The notes beneath the pieces are model-generated. The model saw nothing but the letters and a program-made list of their open reading frames with translations, was not told where the DNA came from and ran no database searches. A program made the position numbers and the translations under genes. Shown in pieces: positions 1-9,153 of a stretch of 64,000 bases of DNA (positions within the stretch are counted from its first letter, which is position 1; each line of letters begins with the position of its first letter). The stretch covers positions 1 through 64,000 of the forward strand of contig JANQAO010000001.1 of assembly GCA_030386295.1 (NCBI GenBank), given 5' to 3'. The DNA is from Candidatus Persebacteraceae bacterium Df01 (GTDB taxonomy: Bacteria; Pseudomonadota; Gammaproteobacteria; Tethybacterales; Persebacteraceae).

Positions 1-590
1 ATGGCGTCTACTCCTAAAGCTTTAAAATTTAGCGGGATTTTCCCTAACGCTTGTGCTGCATCCGTGTGCATAACAGCACCCGCAGCTCTCACTTCCGGAG
101 CAATGGTAGCAATATCCTGCAACACGCCAGTTTCATTGTTCGCACGCATGACAGACACCAGCGCCACGCTATCGCCAGCGAGAGTCTGTGTTAAATCATT
201 TTTATCCAACCGCCCTGCACTATCTACTGCCAAAGGGACAAAAGAAAATCCACCACGCTGCGTTCCACGCGCCGCACACAAAACACAAGGATGCTCCGTC
301 GCTGTTGCCGTTACCACATTGCGCATTGACATTAAAGACACGCCCTTAATAATGGTGTTATTACTTTCTGTACCAGATGCAGTAAAAACAACCTCCTCCG
401 GATATGCTCCCACCGCTGTAGCAACTTGCTCACGAGCGGTCTCCACGGCTTGGTGTGCTCGCCGCCCCCAATCATGGCGACTGGAAGCATTACCGTAATT
501 TTCTGTCAAATACGGCATCATCGCTTCTAATACTCGCGGATGTAACGGTGTTGTAGCGTTGTAATCTAAATAAATTTGATTATTGGACAT
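1..590 (-). CDS. Cysteine desulfurase, NifS/IscS family (5' part only)
   Basis: PLP-dependent aminotransferase-fold enzyme that removes sulfur from L-cysteine for Fe-S cluster or thio-cofactor assembly in the cytoplasm. About 196 codons are visible and the gene runs off the left edge. The ATG at 588-590 gives an N-terminus containing [14 protein letters not shown], the family's opening motif, then [12 protein letters not shown] (cofactor phosphate-binding loop), TEHPC (His that stacks on PLP), [11 protein letters not shown] and [10 protein letters not shown] (the Asp that pairs with the pyridine nitrogen, and the glutamine). The PLP lysine and the catalytic-cysteine loop lie beyond the window. 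It is transcribed away from glyQ, with a 108-nt gap. The family is clear, but IscS, NifS and SufS-like roles cannot be told apart from this half. Confidence 0.88.
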   Translation of the reverse strand, partial: MSNNQIYLDYNATTPLHPRVLEAMMPYLTENYGNASSRHDWGRRAHQAVETAREQVATAVGAYPEEVVFTASGTESNNTIIKGVSLMSMRNVVTATATEHPCVLCAARGTQRGGFSFVPLAVDSAGRLDKNDLTQTLAGDSVALVSVMRANNETGVLQDIATIAPEVRAAGAVMHTDAAQALGKIPLNFKALGVDA

Positions 591-698
591 GATAGTAGAA
601 AAAAACCTAACCCCTTAAAAACCCACCCAACGGGCAGTGCCTCCTTGGCGCAAGGAAAAAGGAAAGATGAATCATTTCCCCATTATAATTGCGGCGGT

Positions 699-1583
699 AT
701 GGTCACCCGCACATTTCAACAAATCATTTTGGCATTACAGAATTTTTGGGGAGAACAAGGGTGCGTACTCATACAGCCTTTTGACGGAGAAGTAGGTGCC
801 GGTACTTTTCACCCAGCCACCTTTTTGCGGGCGATAGGGCCAGAGCCATGGAAAGCCGCCTATGCACAACCTTCACGGCGTCCACAAGACGGTCGCTACG
901 GCGATAATCCAAACCGTCTACAACACTATTATCAATTTCAAACTGTGATGAAACCATCGCCAGACAATTTTCAAGAATTGTATTTACAGTCGCTGGAAGT
1001 TTTAGGGATAGATGCTACCGCTAATGACATTCGTTTTATTGAAGATAATTGGGAATCGCCTACTTTAGGCGCCTGGGGTCTGGGTTGGGAAGTTTGGCTT
1101 AATGGCATGGAAGTTTCGCAATTTACTTATTTTCAAGAAGTCGGCGGTCTGCCTGCCAAGCCAGTCATGGGTGAAATAACCTATGGACTAGAAAGATTGG
1201 CGATGTTTATACAACAATGTAAGAGCGTTTTTGACTTACAGTGGACGGAAGATACAACCTACGCTGATGTGTATTTGCAAAACGAAAAAGAGCATTCTGC
1301 TTACAATTTCGAGCGAGCAAATACGGCTTTATTAGCCCAGCTATTTGATAGCATAGAAGGTGAAGCACAAACACTTTTAGATTCGTCACCACTGCCGTTA
1401 CCAGCTTACGAAATGACGATAAAATGCTCACATTTGTTTAATTTGTTGGATGCACGCGGCGTCATTGCTGTGTCGGAGCGGACGCGCTATATCGCACGGG
1501 TGAGAAAATTAGCACGCCAATGTGCACGAGCATATTTTGAATCACGGGAAAAACTAGGCTTTCCTTTACAAAACAAACAATAA
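699..1583 (+). CDS. glyQ: Glycyl-tRNA synthetase alpha subunit
   Basis: The class II aminoacyl-tRNA synthetase alpha chain forms the catalytic core of the (alpha-beta)2 glycyl-tRNA synthetase and makes Gly-AMP. The product is 294 aa, close to the usual ~300. The start at 699 gives an N-terminus containing [18 protein letters not shown], a hallmark of the family. A longer open frame begins at 576, but its extra 41 residues have no family character. Other recognisable blocks are [40 protein letters not shown] and [14 protein letters not shown]. There is no strong Shine-Dalgarno sequence before 699, and a TATAAT sits at 684-689, so a leaderless or very short leader transcript is possible. The beta-subunit gene is not immediately downstream: pyrE lies between them. 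Confidence 0.97.
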   Translation: MVTRTFQQIILALQNFWGEQGCVLIQPFDGEVGAGTFHPATFLRAIGPEPWKAAYAQPSRRPQDGRYGDNPNRLQHYYQFQTVMKPSPDNFQELYLQSLEVLGIDATANDIRFIEDNWESPTLGAWGLGWEVWLNGMEVSQFTYFQEVGGLPAKPVMGEITYGLERLAMFIQQCKSVFDLQWTEDTTYADVYLQNEKEHSAYNFERANTALLAQLFDSIEGEAQTLLDSSPLPLPAYEMTIKCSHLFNLLDARGVIAVSERTRYIARVRKLARQCARAYFESREKLGFPLQNKQ

Positions 1584-1594
1584 AAGGTTGCACA

Positions 1595-2155
1595 ATGAAA
1601 CACAAAAAAATGCGGCAATTTTTGGCAGATCACTGCCTACTAGCCGGCGAAATTCAATTGTCTGGCGGTGGCACCGCCAATTTTTATTTTGATTGCAAGC
1701 GTGCAACATTAAATGGTGAGTTTTTAACACCACTAGCTGACTGGCTACTAGATGAAGTAGCACCTGCCTTGTCGCCATCACCAACACTTATTGGCGGTCC
1801 CACTTTGGGTGCGGATTTTATCGCTGCCGCCGCTATCATGCGCGCCACCCAACGAAATCTACCACTGTGCCGCGCGTCTATCGTGCGAAAAGAAGCCAAA
1901 AAACACGGCACCAAAAGTCTTATAGAAAACGAACAACCCTCAGGTCAGCAAGTGTTGGTGGTGGAAGATGTCATCACTACCGGCGGCTCCATCGCTTATG
2001 CCTGTGATGAACTGTTGGCAGCAGGACACAAAATTGCCGGCATCGCTGCCATCATAGACCGTGAAGCCGGCGGCAAACAGAAACTGGAAACACAATACAA
2101 CGCGCCAGTCATGGCGCTATTTACCAAGTCAGACTTTCCTGAATTGAACGGCTAA
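1595..2155 (+). CDS. pyrE: Orotate phosphoribosyltransferase
   Basis: Type I phosphoribosyltransferase that joins orotate and PRPP to give OMP, the fifth step of de novo pyrimidine synthesis (cytoplasm). The product is 186 aa, somewhat shorter than the ~213-aa enterobacterial enzyme. The PRPP-binding signature VLVVEDVITTGGS is present near residues 125-137, with RKEAKKHGT forming the catalytic flexible loop before it and FYFDCKRATLNGE near the N-terminus. It starts 11 nt after glyQ and ends 15 nt before glyS, so it is probably co-transcribed inside a glyQ-pyrE-glyS unit. Both the length and the location are unusual for a family member, but the motifs leave little doubt about the activity. Confidence 0.94.
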   Translation: MKHKKMRQFLADHCLLAGEIQLSGGGTANFYFDCKRATLNGEFLTPLADWLLDEVAPALSPSPTLIGGPTLGADFIAAAAIMRATQRNLPLCRASIVRKEAKKHGTKSLIENEQPSGQQVLVVEDVITTGGSIAYACDELLAAGHKIAGIAAIIDREAGGKQKLETQYNAPVMALFTKSDFPELNG

Positions 2156-2170
2156 TGTCATTGCAATAAG

Positions 2171-4537
2171 ATGATAGACCAAACATTACTAGTAGAGGTA
2201 CGAACAGAAGAGCTACCACCGGCATTATTGTGGCGGCTGGGGAATGATTTCCCCGATGCCTTACTGGAAAGTTTGCGGCAGACAGGTTTTGCCACCGCAA
2301 AATCAAAACGATTTTGCAAAGACAAAAAAAATCCAACTAACCAAAAAGTCACTACTCAAACAATCACTTTTGCTACGCCACGACGATTGGCGGCACTACT
2401 AGAAAACATTCCCGCCGAATCACCGCCTCGCGATGATTTTCGCCGTGGCCCACAGTTAACTGCCTGCCACGACAAAGATGGTGCGCCAACAAAAGCATTA
2501 ATCGGATTTATGCATTCGGTAGGCGTAACCTGCGAAAAAGACTTAACTCAAACCGAAGATAAAGAACGCGTTTATGTTGCTTGGAAAGGTACACAACCCG
2601 GAAAAAAACTAGCCGATGAATTGCCCATCTTAGTGGAAAAAACATTGCTCCATCTTAGCGCACCTCGCTTGATGCGTTGGGGGGATTATGATTACAAATT
2701 CATCCGTCCGGTACGTGGCGTGGTGCTCATGCATGGCACATCCGTGATTAACGGCTGCGTGTTAGGAAAACAAACTAGCAATTCCACACAAGGACATCGG
2801 GCATTATCTTCGGGAGATATCATTATTTCGTCCGCCGACAAATACGAATTGGTAATGGAAGAAAACGGAAACGTTATTGTTGATTTTGAAAGCCGCAAAA
2901 ATAATATTCGCGAGCAATTATGGGAAAAAGAAAACGAAATCGAAAAATATATTGGCCTTTCTCTTACTCCCCCGAATAAAAAATGGGATTTTCCAGATGA
3001 GATGTCTTCTTTTGGCAACCAAGTTGTAGAAATTAACCTTCAGGGCAAAACAAAAAGAGTCGTCATACCCGGAAAAACAGAAATAGGATACGATACAAAT
3101 TTATTATTGCAAGAAGTTACAGCAATGTGCGAAAAACCCACCGTGTACCAAGGCGTTGTAGAAAAAGATTTTTTATCATTGCCAACTTTTTGTACCGTTG
3201 GCTGTATGACCAAACATCAACGGTATTTTCCGCTATGGGAATCAGAAAAAAGCCTGCATCTTAAAGAAGGCAAATTGTCTCAACATTATTTGTTTGTCGC
3301 CGACAACAAACCTAAAAATGATCGAGGCATGATTGATGGGTTTAACACAGTATTGCGAGCGCGTTTACGGGATGTTGATTTTTATATCCGCGAAGATAAA
3401 AAATTGTCTTTAGATAGTGCTCTAGAAAAATTAAAAGATATTGTTTATCATCAAAAATTAGGTAGTCAATATCAGCGCGTAGAACGATTGCAAAACATTA
3501 CCGCCAACATTGCTGAGTTAATGAACCTTGATGAGCAACAACAACACACGCTTGTCAATGCTACTAAAATATGTAAAGCCGATTTGTCAACTTTGATGAT
3601 TGGTGAATATCCGGAATTTGAAGGCATGATGGCAGCCGAATATTGTTGTCAAAAAACCGATTCAATTACAGGCCAACCTTCTGATGTGTACGAGCTCGTA
3701 CGCTGGCATAACAATTATGAAAACTCTCCTCTTCCTCTGCTCCCGTCAGAGAATAAATTTCTAAAAATGGGAAGTGTACTAATCCTTGCCTGCCAATTAG
3801 AAAAATTAGTTGGGCTATTTGGGATTGGTGAGAAACCTGCCGGGAACAAAGACCCGCACGGGCTTCGAGGAGCGGCAGCCATGATAGTAAACATTTTAAC
3901 CCTTACTAGATATGCATTGCCTACCGACAAACTGATCAATATTGCCAGAAACACTTTTGATAAATTACCCCAATTTAATATCTCCGAAATACAAAACTTT
4001 ATTGATGGGCGGCTCCGTGCTATTCTATTAGCAGAAAAGCCTTTGCTAACAACCAAAGAAGAAAGCCAGAAAAAAATAACAAAAAAAAACATGCTCAATG
4101 CGATTTTTTCAACACCACAACCGATGTTAAGAGATGTCGCACCCAAAATTGATGCCCTCTACAATTTCATACAGAGAGAAGAAGCCAACTCGCTCATTGA
4201 AGCGAACAAGCGCGTCAATAATATTTTTCGCAAATCAGATGTACGTGCTAATAATCTGCAATCTCCAGATGAGTCTTTATTCTGCGAAAAAGAAGAACGC
4301 GAATTGTGGGCAGCTATTACCAAATTTAAAAACAACAATCGCACTGATATTAAAGAACAAGAATTTAGTTCCCTCTTACAAGAGTTACTCAAAATTGCAC
4401 AACCCGTATCCGCTTTTTTTGAACATGTAATGGTTAATACCGATGACGAACGCATTCGTACTAACCGCTTCGCCTTACTAGCCGAGCTGCGTAAGCAGCT
4501 CAATCAAGTGGCAGATATTTCGAAACTGTCAGGATAA
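2171..4537 (+). CDS. glyS: Glycyl-tRNA synthetase beta subunit
   Basis: Beta chain of the heterotetrameric glycyl-tRNA synthetase, which binds and positions tRNA-Gly. The N-terminus contains LLVEVRTEELPP. Further family blocks are TPRRLAALL, RGPQ, KHQRYFPL, FNTVLRARLRDVDFYIREDK, CKADLSTLMIGEYPEFEG, KDPHGLRGAAAMI and the C-terminal FFEHVMVNTDDERIRTNR. At 788 aa it is about 100 residues longer than the usual ~690. Extra, poorly conserved segments appear near residues 245-310 and 620-690, rich in Lys, Asn and Glu. The gene is richer in A+T than pyrE upstream and dxs downstream. The reading frame is intact throughout, so it looks like a functional but insertion-bearing beta subunit. Confidence 0.93.
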   Translation: MIDQTLLVEVRTEELPPALLWRLGNDFPDALLESLRQTGFATAKSKRFCKDKKNPTNQKVTTQTITFATPRRLAALLENIPAESPPRDDFRRGPQLTACHDKDGAPTKALIGFMHSVGVTCEKDLTQTEDKERVYVAWKGTQPGKKLADELPILVEKTLLHLSAPRLMRWGDYDYKFIRPVRGVVLMHGTSVINGCVLGKQTSNSTQGHRALSSGDIIISSADKYELVMEENGNVIVDFESRKNNIREQLWEKENEIEKYIGLSLTPPNKKWDFPDEMSSFGNQVVEINLQGKTKRVVIPGKTEIGYDTNLLLQEVTAMCEKPTVYQGVVEKDFLSLPTFCTVGCMTKHQRYFPLWESEKSLHLKEGKLSQHYLFVADNKPKNDRGMIDGFNTVLRARLRDVDFYIREDKKLSLDSALEKLKDIVYHQKLGSQYQRVERLQNITANIAELMNLDEQQQHTLVNATKICKADLSTLMIGEYPEFEGMMAAEYCCQKTDSITGQPSDVYELVRWHNNYENSPLPLLPSENKFLKMGSVLILACQLEKLVGLFGIGEKPAGNKDPHGLRGAAAMIVNILTLTRYALPTDKLINIARNTFDKLPQFNISEIQNFIDGRLRAILLAEKPLLTTKEESQKKITKKNMLNAIFSTPQPMLRDVAPKIDALYNFIQREEANSLIEANKRVNNIFRKSDVRANNLQSPDESLFCEKEERELWAAITKFKNNNRTDIKEQEFSSLLQELLKIAQPVSAFFEHVMVNTDDERIRTNRFALLAELRKQLNQVADISKLSG

Positions 4538-4543
4538 AATAGC

Positions 4544-5380
4544 ATGCTCACACTGTGGCTGAAAATATTATTTGGCTGTGTTTTGTTGTACGCTGCTATT
4601 CTCATTTATTTATGGTTAATGCAGGAAAAAATGATATTTTTTCCCAAACCCTCACCGCCCGACAATATTCGTTCTCTGGCTACCATGACGGTAGAATTTA
4701 CCGCCTCCGACGGTACCGTGTTGCGCGGTTGGCTCCATCCGGGAGTGGATAATGACAACACAGATAACTGCAAATTATTAATTTATTTTGGCGGCAACAA
4801 TGAAGAGTTATCGCACAACGTGATTAACAACGCAAAAAACTTTAATATCCCGCAGTTGTATGTCAATTATCGTGGTTATGGTCAGAGTAGCGGCACCTCA
4901 TCTGCCGCTACCATTCGCGCTGATGCATTATTAATTTTTGACGAAATAATTGAACGATTAAATTTATCACCAGAAAATATTTGTCTGATGGGGCGCAGTA
5001 TGGGCGGCTATCCCGCAACGTATGTCGCCTCGCGCCGTGATGTTAACCGATTAGCGCTCATCACACCTTTTGATAGCATCAGCAACGTGGCACAAGGACG
5101 CTTTCCGCTGTTTCCAGTTAAATCCTTGTTGCGTCATGATATGAATACGCTGGCAGAAGCACCTATGGTACAAGCACCAACGCTGTTTGTTTTATCAGAA
5201 AAAGATTATATGGTGCCACACAAACACAGCTACAATTTAATTGAACACTGGACAACGCCGCACACAATGGTGACACTACCTGACACTACACATGGCGATA
5301 TTGAAACAGAGTCATACTGGTTGGCATTGCAGGATTTTTTCTCTCCTGCAAATGATATTCATAATAACGACGATGTCTAA
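4544..5380 (+). CDS. Membrane-anchored alpha/beta hydrolase (serine hydrolase)
   Basis: 278 aa. One hydrophobic segment at residues 6-26 probably anchors it to the inner membrane or acts as an uncleaved signal. An alpha/beta-hydrolase domain follows. The nucleophile elbow is GRSMGG (Ser152), the acid is probably Asp221 in LSEKDYMVP, and the base His250 in [16 protein letters not shown] forms the strand-4/oxyanion region. This arrangement matches the BEM46/YfhR-type (DUF1749-like) hydrolases, whose natural substrates are mostly unknown. It starts 6 nt after glyS and its stop codon lies inside the start of dxs, so it belongs to the same transcript. No substrate can be assigned. Confidence 0.82.
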   Translation: MLTLWLKILFGCVLLYAAILIYLWLMQEKMIFFPKPSPPDNIRSLATMTVEFTASDGTVLRGWLHPGVDNDNTDNCKLLIYFGGNNEELSHNVINNAKNFNIPQLYVNYRGYGQSSGTSSAATIRADALLIFDEIIERLNLSPENICLMGRSMGGYPATYVASRRDVNRLALITPFDSISNVAQGRFPLFPVKSLLRHDMNTLAEAPMVQAPTLFVLSEKDYMVPHKHSYNLIEHWTTPHTMVTLPDTTHGDIETESYWLALQDFFSPANDIHNNDDV

Positions 5381-7232
5381 ATTACTAGATTCCATTCAGT
5401 CTCCCGCCGATGTGCGAGCACTGACACCCACCCAACTGCCACAGTTAGCCGACGAATTGCGCGCTTTCTTGTTGGATGTGGTGAGTCGCGTCGGCGGACA
5501 TTTATCTTCTAATTTGGGCGTGGTAGAACTGACCATCGCCTTGCATTACGTCTACAATACGCCGCACGACTTGTTGGTGTGGGACGTGGGACATCAAACA
5601 TACGGTCACAAAACGCTCACTGGACGAGCAAAGCAGCTGCACACCATTCGCCAGTTAGGTGGGCTGTCTGGTTTCCCACGCCGTGAAGAAAGCGAATACG
5701 ATACTTTTGGCACCGCACATTCAAGCACCTCCATATCCGCGGCACTAGGCATGGCGGTGGCAGCTAGACAACTAAAAGAAAAACGGCGAGTAACAGCAAT
5801 TATCGGCGATGGTGCGCTGTCTGGCGGCATGGCGTTTGAGGCACTCAATAACGCTGGCGACTTAAAAAACACCGATTTATTGGTCGTGCTCAATGATAAT
5901 GAAATGTCTATTTCACCAGCGGTAGGAGCAATTAATAACTATTTGGGGCGTGTCTTGGCAAGTCGCTTTTATGGACGCATGCAACGTGGTGGTCAGCGTA
6001 TGTTGTCGGGACTCCCGGTAATGCAGCGTTTTGCCCGCCGCGCTCACGAACACCTTAAGGGAATGGTGCTGCCGGGCACTCTATTTGAAGAGTTTGGTTT
6101 TAATTACGTAGGACCCATTGATGGTCACGATTTGCCGCTGCTGGTTTCTACCTTGTCAGGACTGCGCGACTCGGCTGGCCCTCAATTTTTACACGTAGTA
6201 ACGGTTAAAGGACGCGGATTTAAAAAAGCCGAAGCCGACCCTGTTCTGTATCACGGCGTTAGTCGTTTTGAGCCAGAAAACGGTATTGCACCGATGAAAG
6301 TGGAAAACCCCGGTGAAAAAAAATCACCCACCTATACTCAAATATTTGGTGACTGGGTATGTGACGCCGCTGCTCGTGAGCCAAAATTAGTGGTCATTAC
6401 GCCAGCGATGCGGGATGGCTCAGGGTTGGTGGAATTTTCACAACGGTACCCCTCACAATATTTTGACGTAGGCATTGCCGAGCAGCATGCGCTAACTTTT
6501 GCCGCTGGTCTCTCCTGCGGCGGCATGAAGCCTGTAGTAGCGATTTATTCTACCTTTTTGCAACGGGCGTATGATCAATTGATACACGATATCGCCATCC
6601 AAAACCTGCCAGTAGTATTCGCCATTGATCGTGCCGGATTGGTAGGAGCCGATGGCGCCACACATCACGGTGCTTTTGATTTATCTTATTTACGCTGCGT
6701 ACCTAACCTCACCATCATGGCACCTGCCGACGAAAACGAAGCTTGGCACATGCTTAACACTGCGCTAATCACACCCGGGCCGACAGCAGTACGTTATCCA
6801 CGCGGTACGGGGCCGGGAATTGAGGTCGTGCGAGACAACCAAACGCTACCGCTAGGTAAAGGTCAAATCATGCGGCAAGGAAAAAAAATAGCGGTACTTG
6901 CATTCGGTGCGATGGCTTATCCGGCAACGACGGCAGCGGAAACGTTATCCGCAACAGTGGCGAATATGCGTTTTGTCAAACCGCTAGATGAAGCATTGAT
7001 CTTGCAATTATCTGAAACACACGACTATCTGGTAACAGTAGAAGAAAATGTTATTGCCGGCGGCGCCGGCGATGCGATATCCGAATGCCTACACCGCCAC
7101 GGAGTAACCAAGCCTATACTACAGCTAGGGTTACCTGACGAATTCATTCATCACGGAGCACCAGCAAAGCTACTAGCAGCAACCGGATTGACCGCCGACG
7201 GCATTCAAAAAAGTATACAAAGTTGGCTGTAA
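5373..7232 (+). CDS. dxs: 1-deoxy-D-xylulose-5-phosphate synthase
   Basis: Thiamine-diphosphate enzyme that condenses pyruvate with glyceraldehyde 3-phosphate to make DXP, the entry to the MEP isoprenoid pathway. The product is 619 aa, the normal length. The ATG at 5373 overlaps the hydrolase stop, and an upstream in-frame start at 5292 would add unrelated residues. Motifs: [26 protein letters not shown] (catalytic His), [17 protein letters not shown], the ThDP/Mg site [20 protein letters not shown], and the C-terminal half with [16 protein letters not shown] (catalytic Glu) and [17 protein letters not shown]. It is the last gene of the glyQ run; the next intact same-strand gene is kilobases away. 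An ispA or xseB partner is not next to it. Confidence 0.97.
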   Translation: MSKLLDSIQSPADVRALTPTQLPQLADELRAFLLDVVSRVGGHLSSNLGVVELTIALHYVYNTPHDLLVWDVGHQTYGHKTLTGRAKQLHTIRQLGGLSGFPRREESEYDTFGTAHSSTSISAALGMAVAARQLKEKRRVTAIIGDGALSGGMAFEALNNAGDLKNTDLLVVLNDNEMSISPAVGAINNYLGRVLASRFYGRMQRGGQRMLSGLPVMQRFARRAHEHLKGMVLPGTLFEEFGFNYVGPIDGHDLPLLVSTLSGLRDSAGPQFLHVVTVKGRGFKKAEADPVLYHGVSRFEPENGIAPMKVENPGEKKSPTYTQIFGDWVCDAAAREPKLVVITPAMRDGSGLVEFSQRYPSQYFDVGIAEQHALTFAAGLSCGGMKPVVAIYSTFLQRAYDQLIHDIAIQNLPVVFAIDRAGLVGADGATHHGAFDLSYLRCVPNLTIMAPADENEAWHMLNTALITPGPTAVRYPRGTGPGIEVVRDNQTLPLGKGQIMRQGKKIAVLAFGAMAYPATTAAETLSATVANMRFVKPLDEALILQLSETHDYLVTVEENVIAGGAGDAISECLHRHGVTKPILQLGLPDEFIHHGAPAKLLAATGLTADGIQKSIQSWL

Positions 7233-7275
7233 AATGACAAATTAATTGCAAAGTGATACATTTTGGGTGTCTAGA

Positions 7276-7455
7276 TTAAGGTCGGGGGGGGGATGCAGTT
7301 ATTTCAGCCGTTGTTTGTAGCGCAATCGCTACTGCCAAGTCGTTTGAATGAAAGGGTGAACACAACAATCTAATTACCGATGAAATCGGTATCTCGATAG
7401 GACGAGTATTATCGTCAATGATAATAGTCTCAATCCCGTGCTTTTGTCGTGCCAT
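7276..7455 (-). CDS. Small open frame, unrecognised (59 codons)
   Basis: This short leftward frame lies in the gap after dxs. It begins at an ATG (7453-7455), reads through HGIETIIIDDNTRPIEIPIS and ends at TAA 7276-7278 after a proline-rich tail encoded by a run of G on the plus strand. The central part has the mix of charged and hydrophobic residues expected of a real protein. There is no obvious ribosome-binding site and I do not recognise the family. It is most likely a remnant of the decayed patch that follows, or chance. Nothing else is visible in the 280 nt between dxs and the palindrome at 7513. Confidence 0.25.
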   Translation of the reverse strand: MARQKHGIETIIIDDNTRPIEIPISSVIRLLCSPFHSNDLAVAIALQTTAEITASPPRP

Positions 7456-7512
7456 TTTTTAATTTTCATGGTACGGTGTGGCACCTGTATGCCTACATTG
7501 TTGGTTAGTCCC

Positions 7513-7572
7513 CTCATCCTAACCTTCTCCCTGTCAGGGGGGTGAAGGTCTTAACGAAAGCGGGGAGATGAG
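7513..7572. repeat. 60-bp imperfect palindrome (REP/MITE-like or terminator)
   Basis: The ends are CTCATC (7513-7518) and GATGAG (7567-7572). Inside, ACCTTC-T-CCCT (7522-7532) pairs with AGGG-GG-T-GAAGGT (7536-7549) around a short loop. The transcript could fold into a strong hairpin. The leftward methyltransferase frame reads straight into the element and stops inside it (TGA at 7514-7516), so the element supplies that protein's last residues. Similar GC-rich palindromes are common dispersed intergenic repeats in proteobacteria. I saw no second copy in this window. Confidence 0.55.
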
Positions 7573-8188
7573 CGCGTAATAAATAAAAACTTGTATTGGT
7601 CTGGGGTACAGTTATCGTATTAGCTAAGCACCATTGCGGGTAGTATTGCTTTATCCAATCCGTAAATTTTCTGTGCAAGATGTGTTTAGTTGTTGGAATC
7701 AGATCTTTGTCCTCCCCATAAATAACAACTAACTGCTGTGCTGCCCCAAACAATAAATGTAAGTGCTGTTCATAGATACTCTCCTCTACCAAGTGGTAGA
7801 TAACATCAAGAGACAGGGCTGCCTCTGCTGTTTCGCTCCGATAATCACTCAATAACATCCAACGGGGGTTCGCTATGTTTTTACACCACTGCTGGCAAAG
7901 TTTAATTGCCTCCGCACTGACATCTATGCCGAGATAACTATCTATGCCGCGCAACATAGATATTTGATTACCATCACCACAACCAAAATCTATAATATCT
8001 GTAATGTTGTACTGCGCTAGCAATGTGTTCAACACCTCTGCTTTCTTGTTGCCGCGCTCACCATAAGAACCCGAACCCGATGTGCGACCGCGAGCATACC
8101 GCCGCTACCAATACCATCCCGAGCTAAATAACTTATGTTTTATCCATTTCAGCACGCTATTATTATAGCCACGATTAACCAGCACCAT
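7514..8188 (-). pseudogene. Class I SAM-dependent methyltransferase with in-frame amber stop
   Basis: The region downstream of 8105 encodes a Rossmann-type methyltransferase: IIDFGCGDGNQISML (motif I, SAM binding), YLGIDVSAEAI (motif II acidic residue) and LSLDVIYHLVEE (motif IV-like). Upstream, the same frame stays open to an ATG at 8186-8188 and encodes LVNRGYNNSVLKWIKHKLF and then YW-stop-RRYARGRTSGSGSYG. The TAG is at 8105-8107, inside a stretch that a second copy (about 51.2-51.4 kb) reads as YWRRRY. The amber therefore looks like a nonsense mutation in a once-continuous ~224-codon gene. A GTG at 8033-8035 could start a 173-aa product that keeps the SAM motif but loses the N-terminal region. 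The 3' end runs into a palindromic repeat. Substrate unknown. Confidence 0.72.
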
Positions 8189-8366
8189 AAATTTTGACAA
8201 AATCGAACGCATTGGTGGCTCTTACAGAAAAAATGACAAAATTGGCGTCAGTAGAATATTGGATACGGATATATTGTGTTTCGTCTCCGAGACCACTAGT
8301 TCCGTCACTAACGCCGAACTGGATAAACAAGTTAGGCGTTGTCCATATTGTGTTTCCATACCCTAA
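8169..8366 (+). other. Unexplained open frame without a start codon
   Basis: After TAG 8166-8168 the plus strand stays open to TAA 8364-8366. The translation is protein-like (NFDKIERIGGSYRKNDKIG, then TNAELDKQVRRCPYC) but has no ATG or GTG near its beginning. It may be the body of a gene whose 5' end has been lost. The CPYC pair is reminiscent of a metal- or redox-type motif, but I do not recognise a family. It ends about 13 nt before the S24-peptidase remnant. Confidence 0.2.
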
Positions 8367-8378
8367 AACAAATCTGAC

Positions 8379-8775
8379 AGCTGTTCCTGTTTTGGGGGAT
8401 GGTAGCGGCTGGTCAACCGATTCTTGCCCTTGAAAACCAGATTGGTCAGGTCATGGTGCCGGATAATATTCTGCGCTGGAAATGCTTTGCGCTTAAAGTG
8501 CAAGGCGACAGCATGATGCTGATATTTTCGAAGGAGATTATGTGGTCGTGCGCTAACAGCCGATTGCTGAAAACAGCGATATTGTTGTAGCCATGGTCGG
8601 CGAAGAAGCCACTGTAAAGCGGCTGAGCATTGAAGGGGAGCATATTGAATTGCGCCTTGAAAATCAGAAACTTAAACCCATCATCATAGGACAACAGGAT
8701 GAACTTAAAATAATTGGGAAGGTCTTACACGTCTGCTCGGGTTTTGATACCGAGGCCCTCCTAGACGAACCCTAA
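8379..8775 (+). pseudogene. LexA/S24-type self-cleaving repressor remnant
   Basis: Reading across frames recovers the C-terminal autoprotease domain of LexA/UmuD-like proteins: TAVPVLG, then MVAAGQPILALEN (cleavage/substrate loop region), CFALKVQGDSM (catalytic serine in GDSM), IFEGDYVVVR, QPIAENSDIVVAMVGEEATVKR (catalytic lysine in TVKR), IEGEHIELRLEN and IIGKVL. Three lesions break it: a shift in the G run near 8397-8401, a one-base shift just after GDSM (about 8515-8520), and a TAA replacing a sense codon between VVVR and QPIAEN. There is no recognisable N-terminal winged-helix DNA-binding domain. The final in-frame segment ends at TAA 8773-8775, immediately before a strong ribosome-binding site. 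It cannot encode a working repressor and is probably a relic of a prophage-like or plasmid-like element, or of lexA itself. Confidence 0.78.
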
Positions 8776-8788
8776 GGAGGATAACCAA

Positions 8789-9064
8789 ATGAGCACCTAT
8801 AATTTACGACGTTTTTCCCAACCTGATGTTTTGAAAAACATTCAACAAGATAACCTGATCACATTTCTCAAACGATACGAAGGCTACCTGACTGTACGCA
8901 ATTTTAGCTTCGAGTTGGATTTTGAGACACTCTACCAAGTTTTGATGAATCCATCTGAGGATATGGATATCGAATTCGTTGAAGCTTTGCTCTTCATTCA
9001 GGAAATATCTGACAATGAGCATTTTGAAGAGCTAAGCGAACAGGCCGAAGCACAACAATATTGA
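8789..9064 (+). CDS. Short conserved-looking hypothetical, probably 3'-truncated
   Basis: 91 aa, preceded by a near-perfect Shine-Dalgarno AAGGAGG at 8774-8780 with 8-nt spacing. This is the strongest ribosome-binding site in the region. The protein is acidic and mostly helical (NLRRFSQPDVLKNIQQ, FLKRYEGYL, FVEALLFIQEISDNEHF) and has no signal or membrane segment. A one-base shift near its end would continue into NIDVHEDSTAAGLASAPKQ and stop at 9165-9167, so the gene was probably longer and is frameshifted. The opening resembles a type of hypothetical protein I associate with accessory DNA, but I cannot name a function. It may have been the second gene of an operon with the broken S24 repressor. 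Confidence 0.5.
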   Translation: MSTYNLRRFSQPDVLKNIQQDNLITFLKRYEGYLTVRNFSFELDFETLYQVLMNPSEDMDIEFVEALLFIQEISDNEHFEELSEQAEAQQY

Positions 9065-9153
9065 TGTGCATGAGGATTCGACGGCAGCCGGTTTGGCATC
9101 GGCACCAAAACAAACGAGGAAACACCCTCATCACGTGCATTTCAGCGAAACTC

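Noticed and set aside
1-498. Plus-strand open frame of 165 codons at the left edge
   Set aside because: It is the antisense shadow of the cysteine desulfurase gene; the minus-strand translation carries the PLP-enzyme motifs.
8194-8433. Plus-strand open frame of 79 codons ending in the S24 remnant
   Set aside because: TTG start, no ribosome-binding site. Only its last ~10 codons match the S24 remnant; the rest runs in a different frame from the more protein-like one at 8169-8366.
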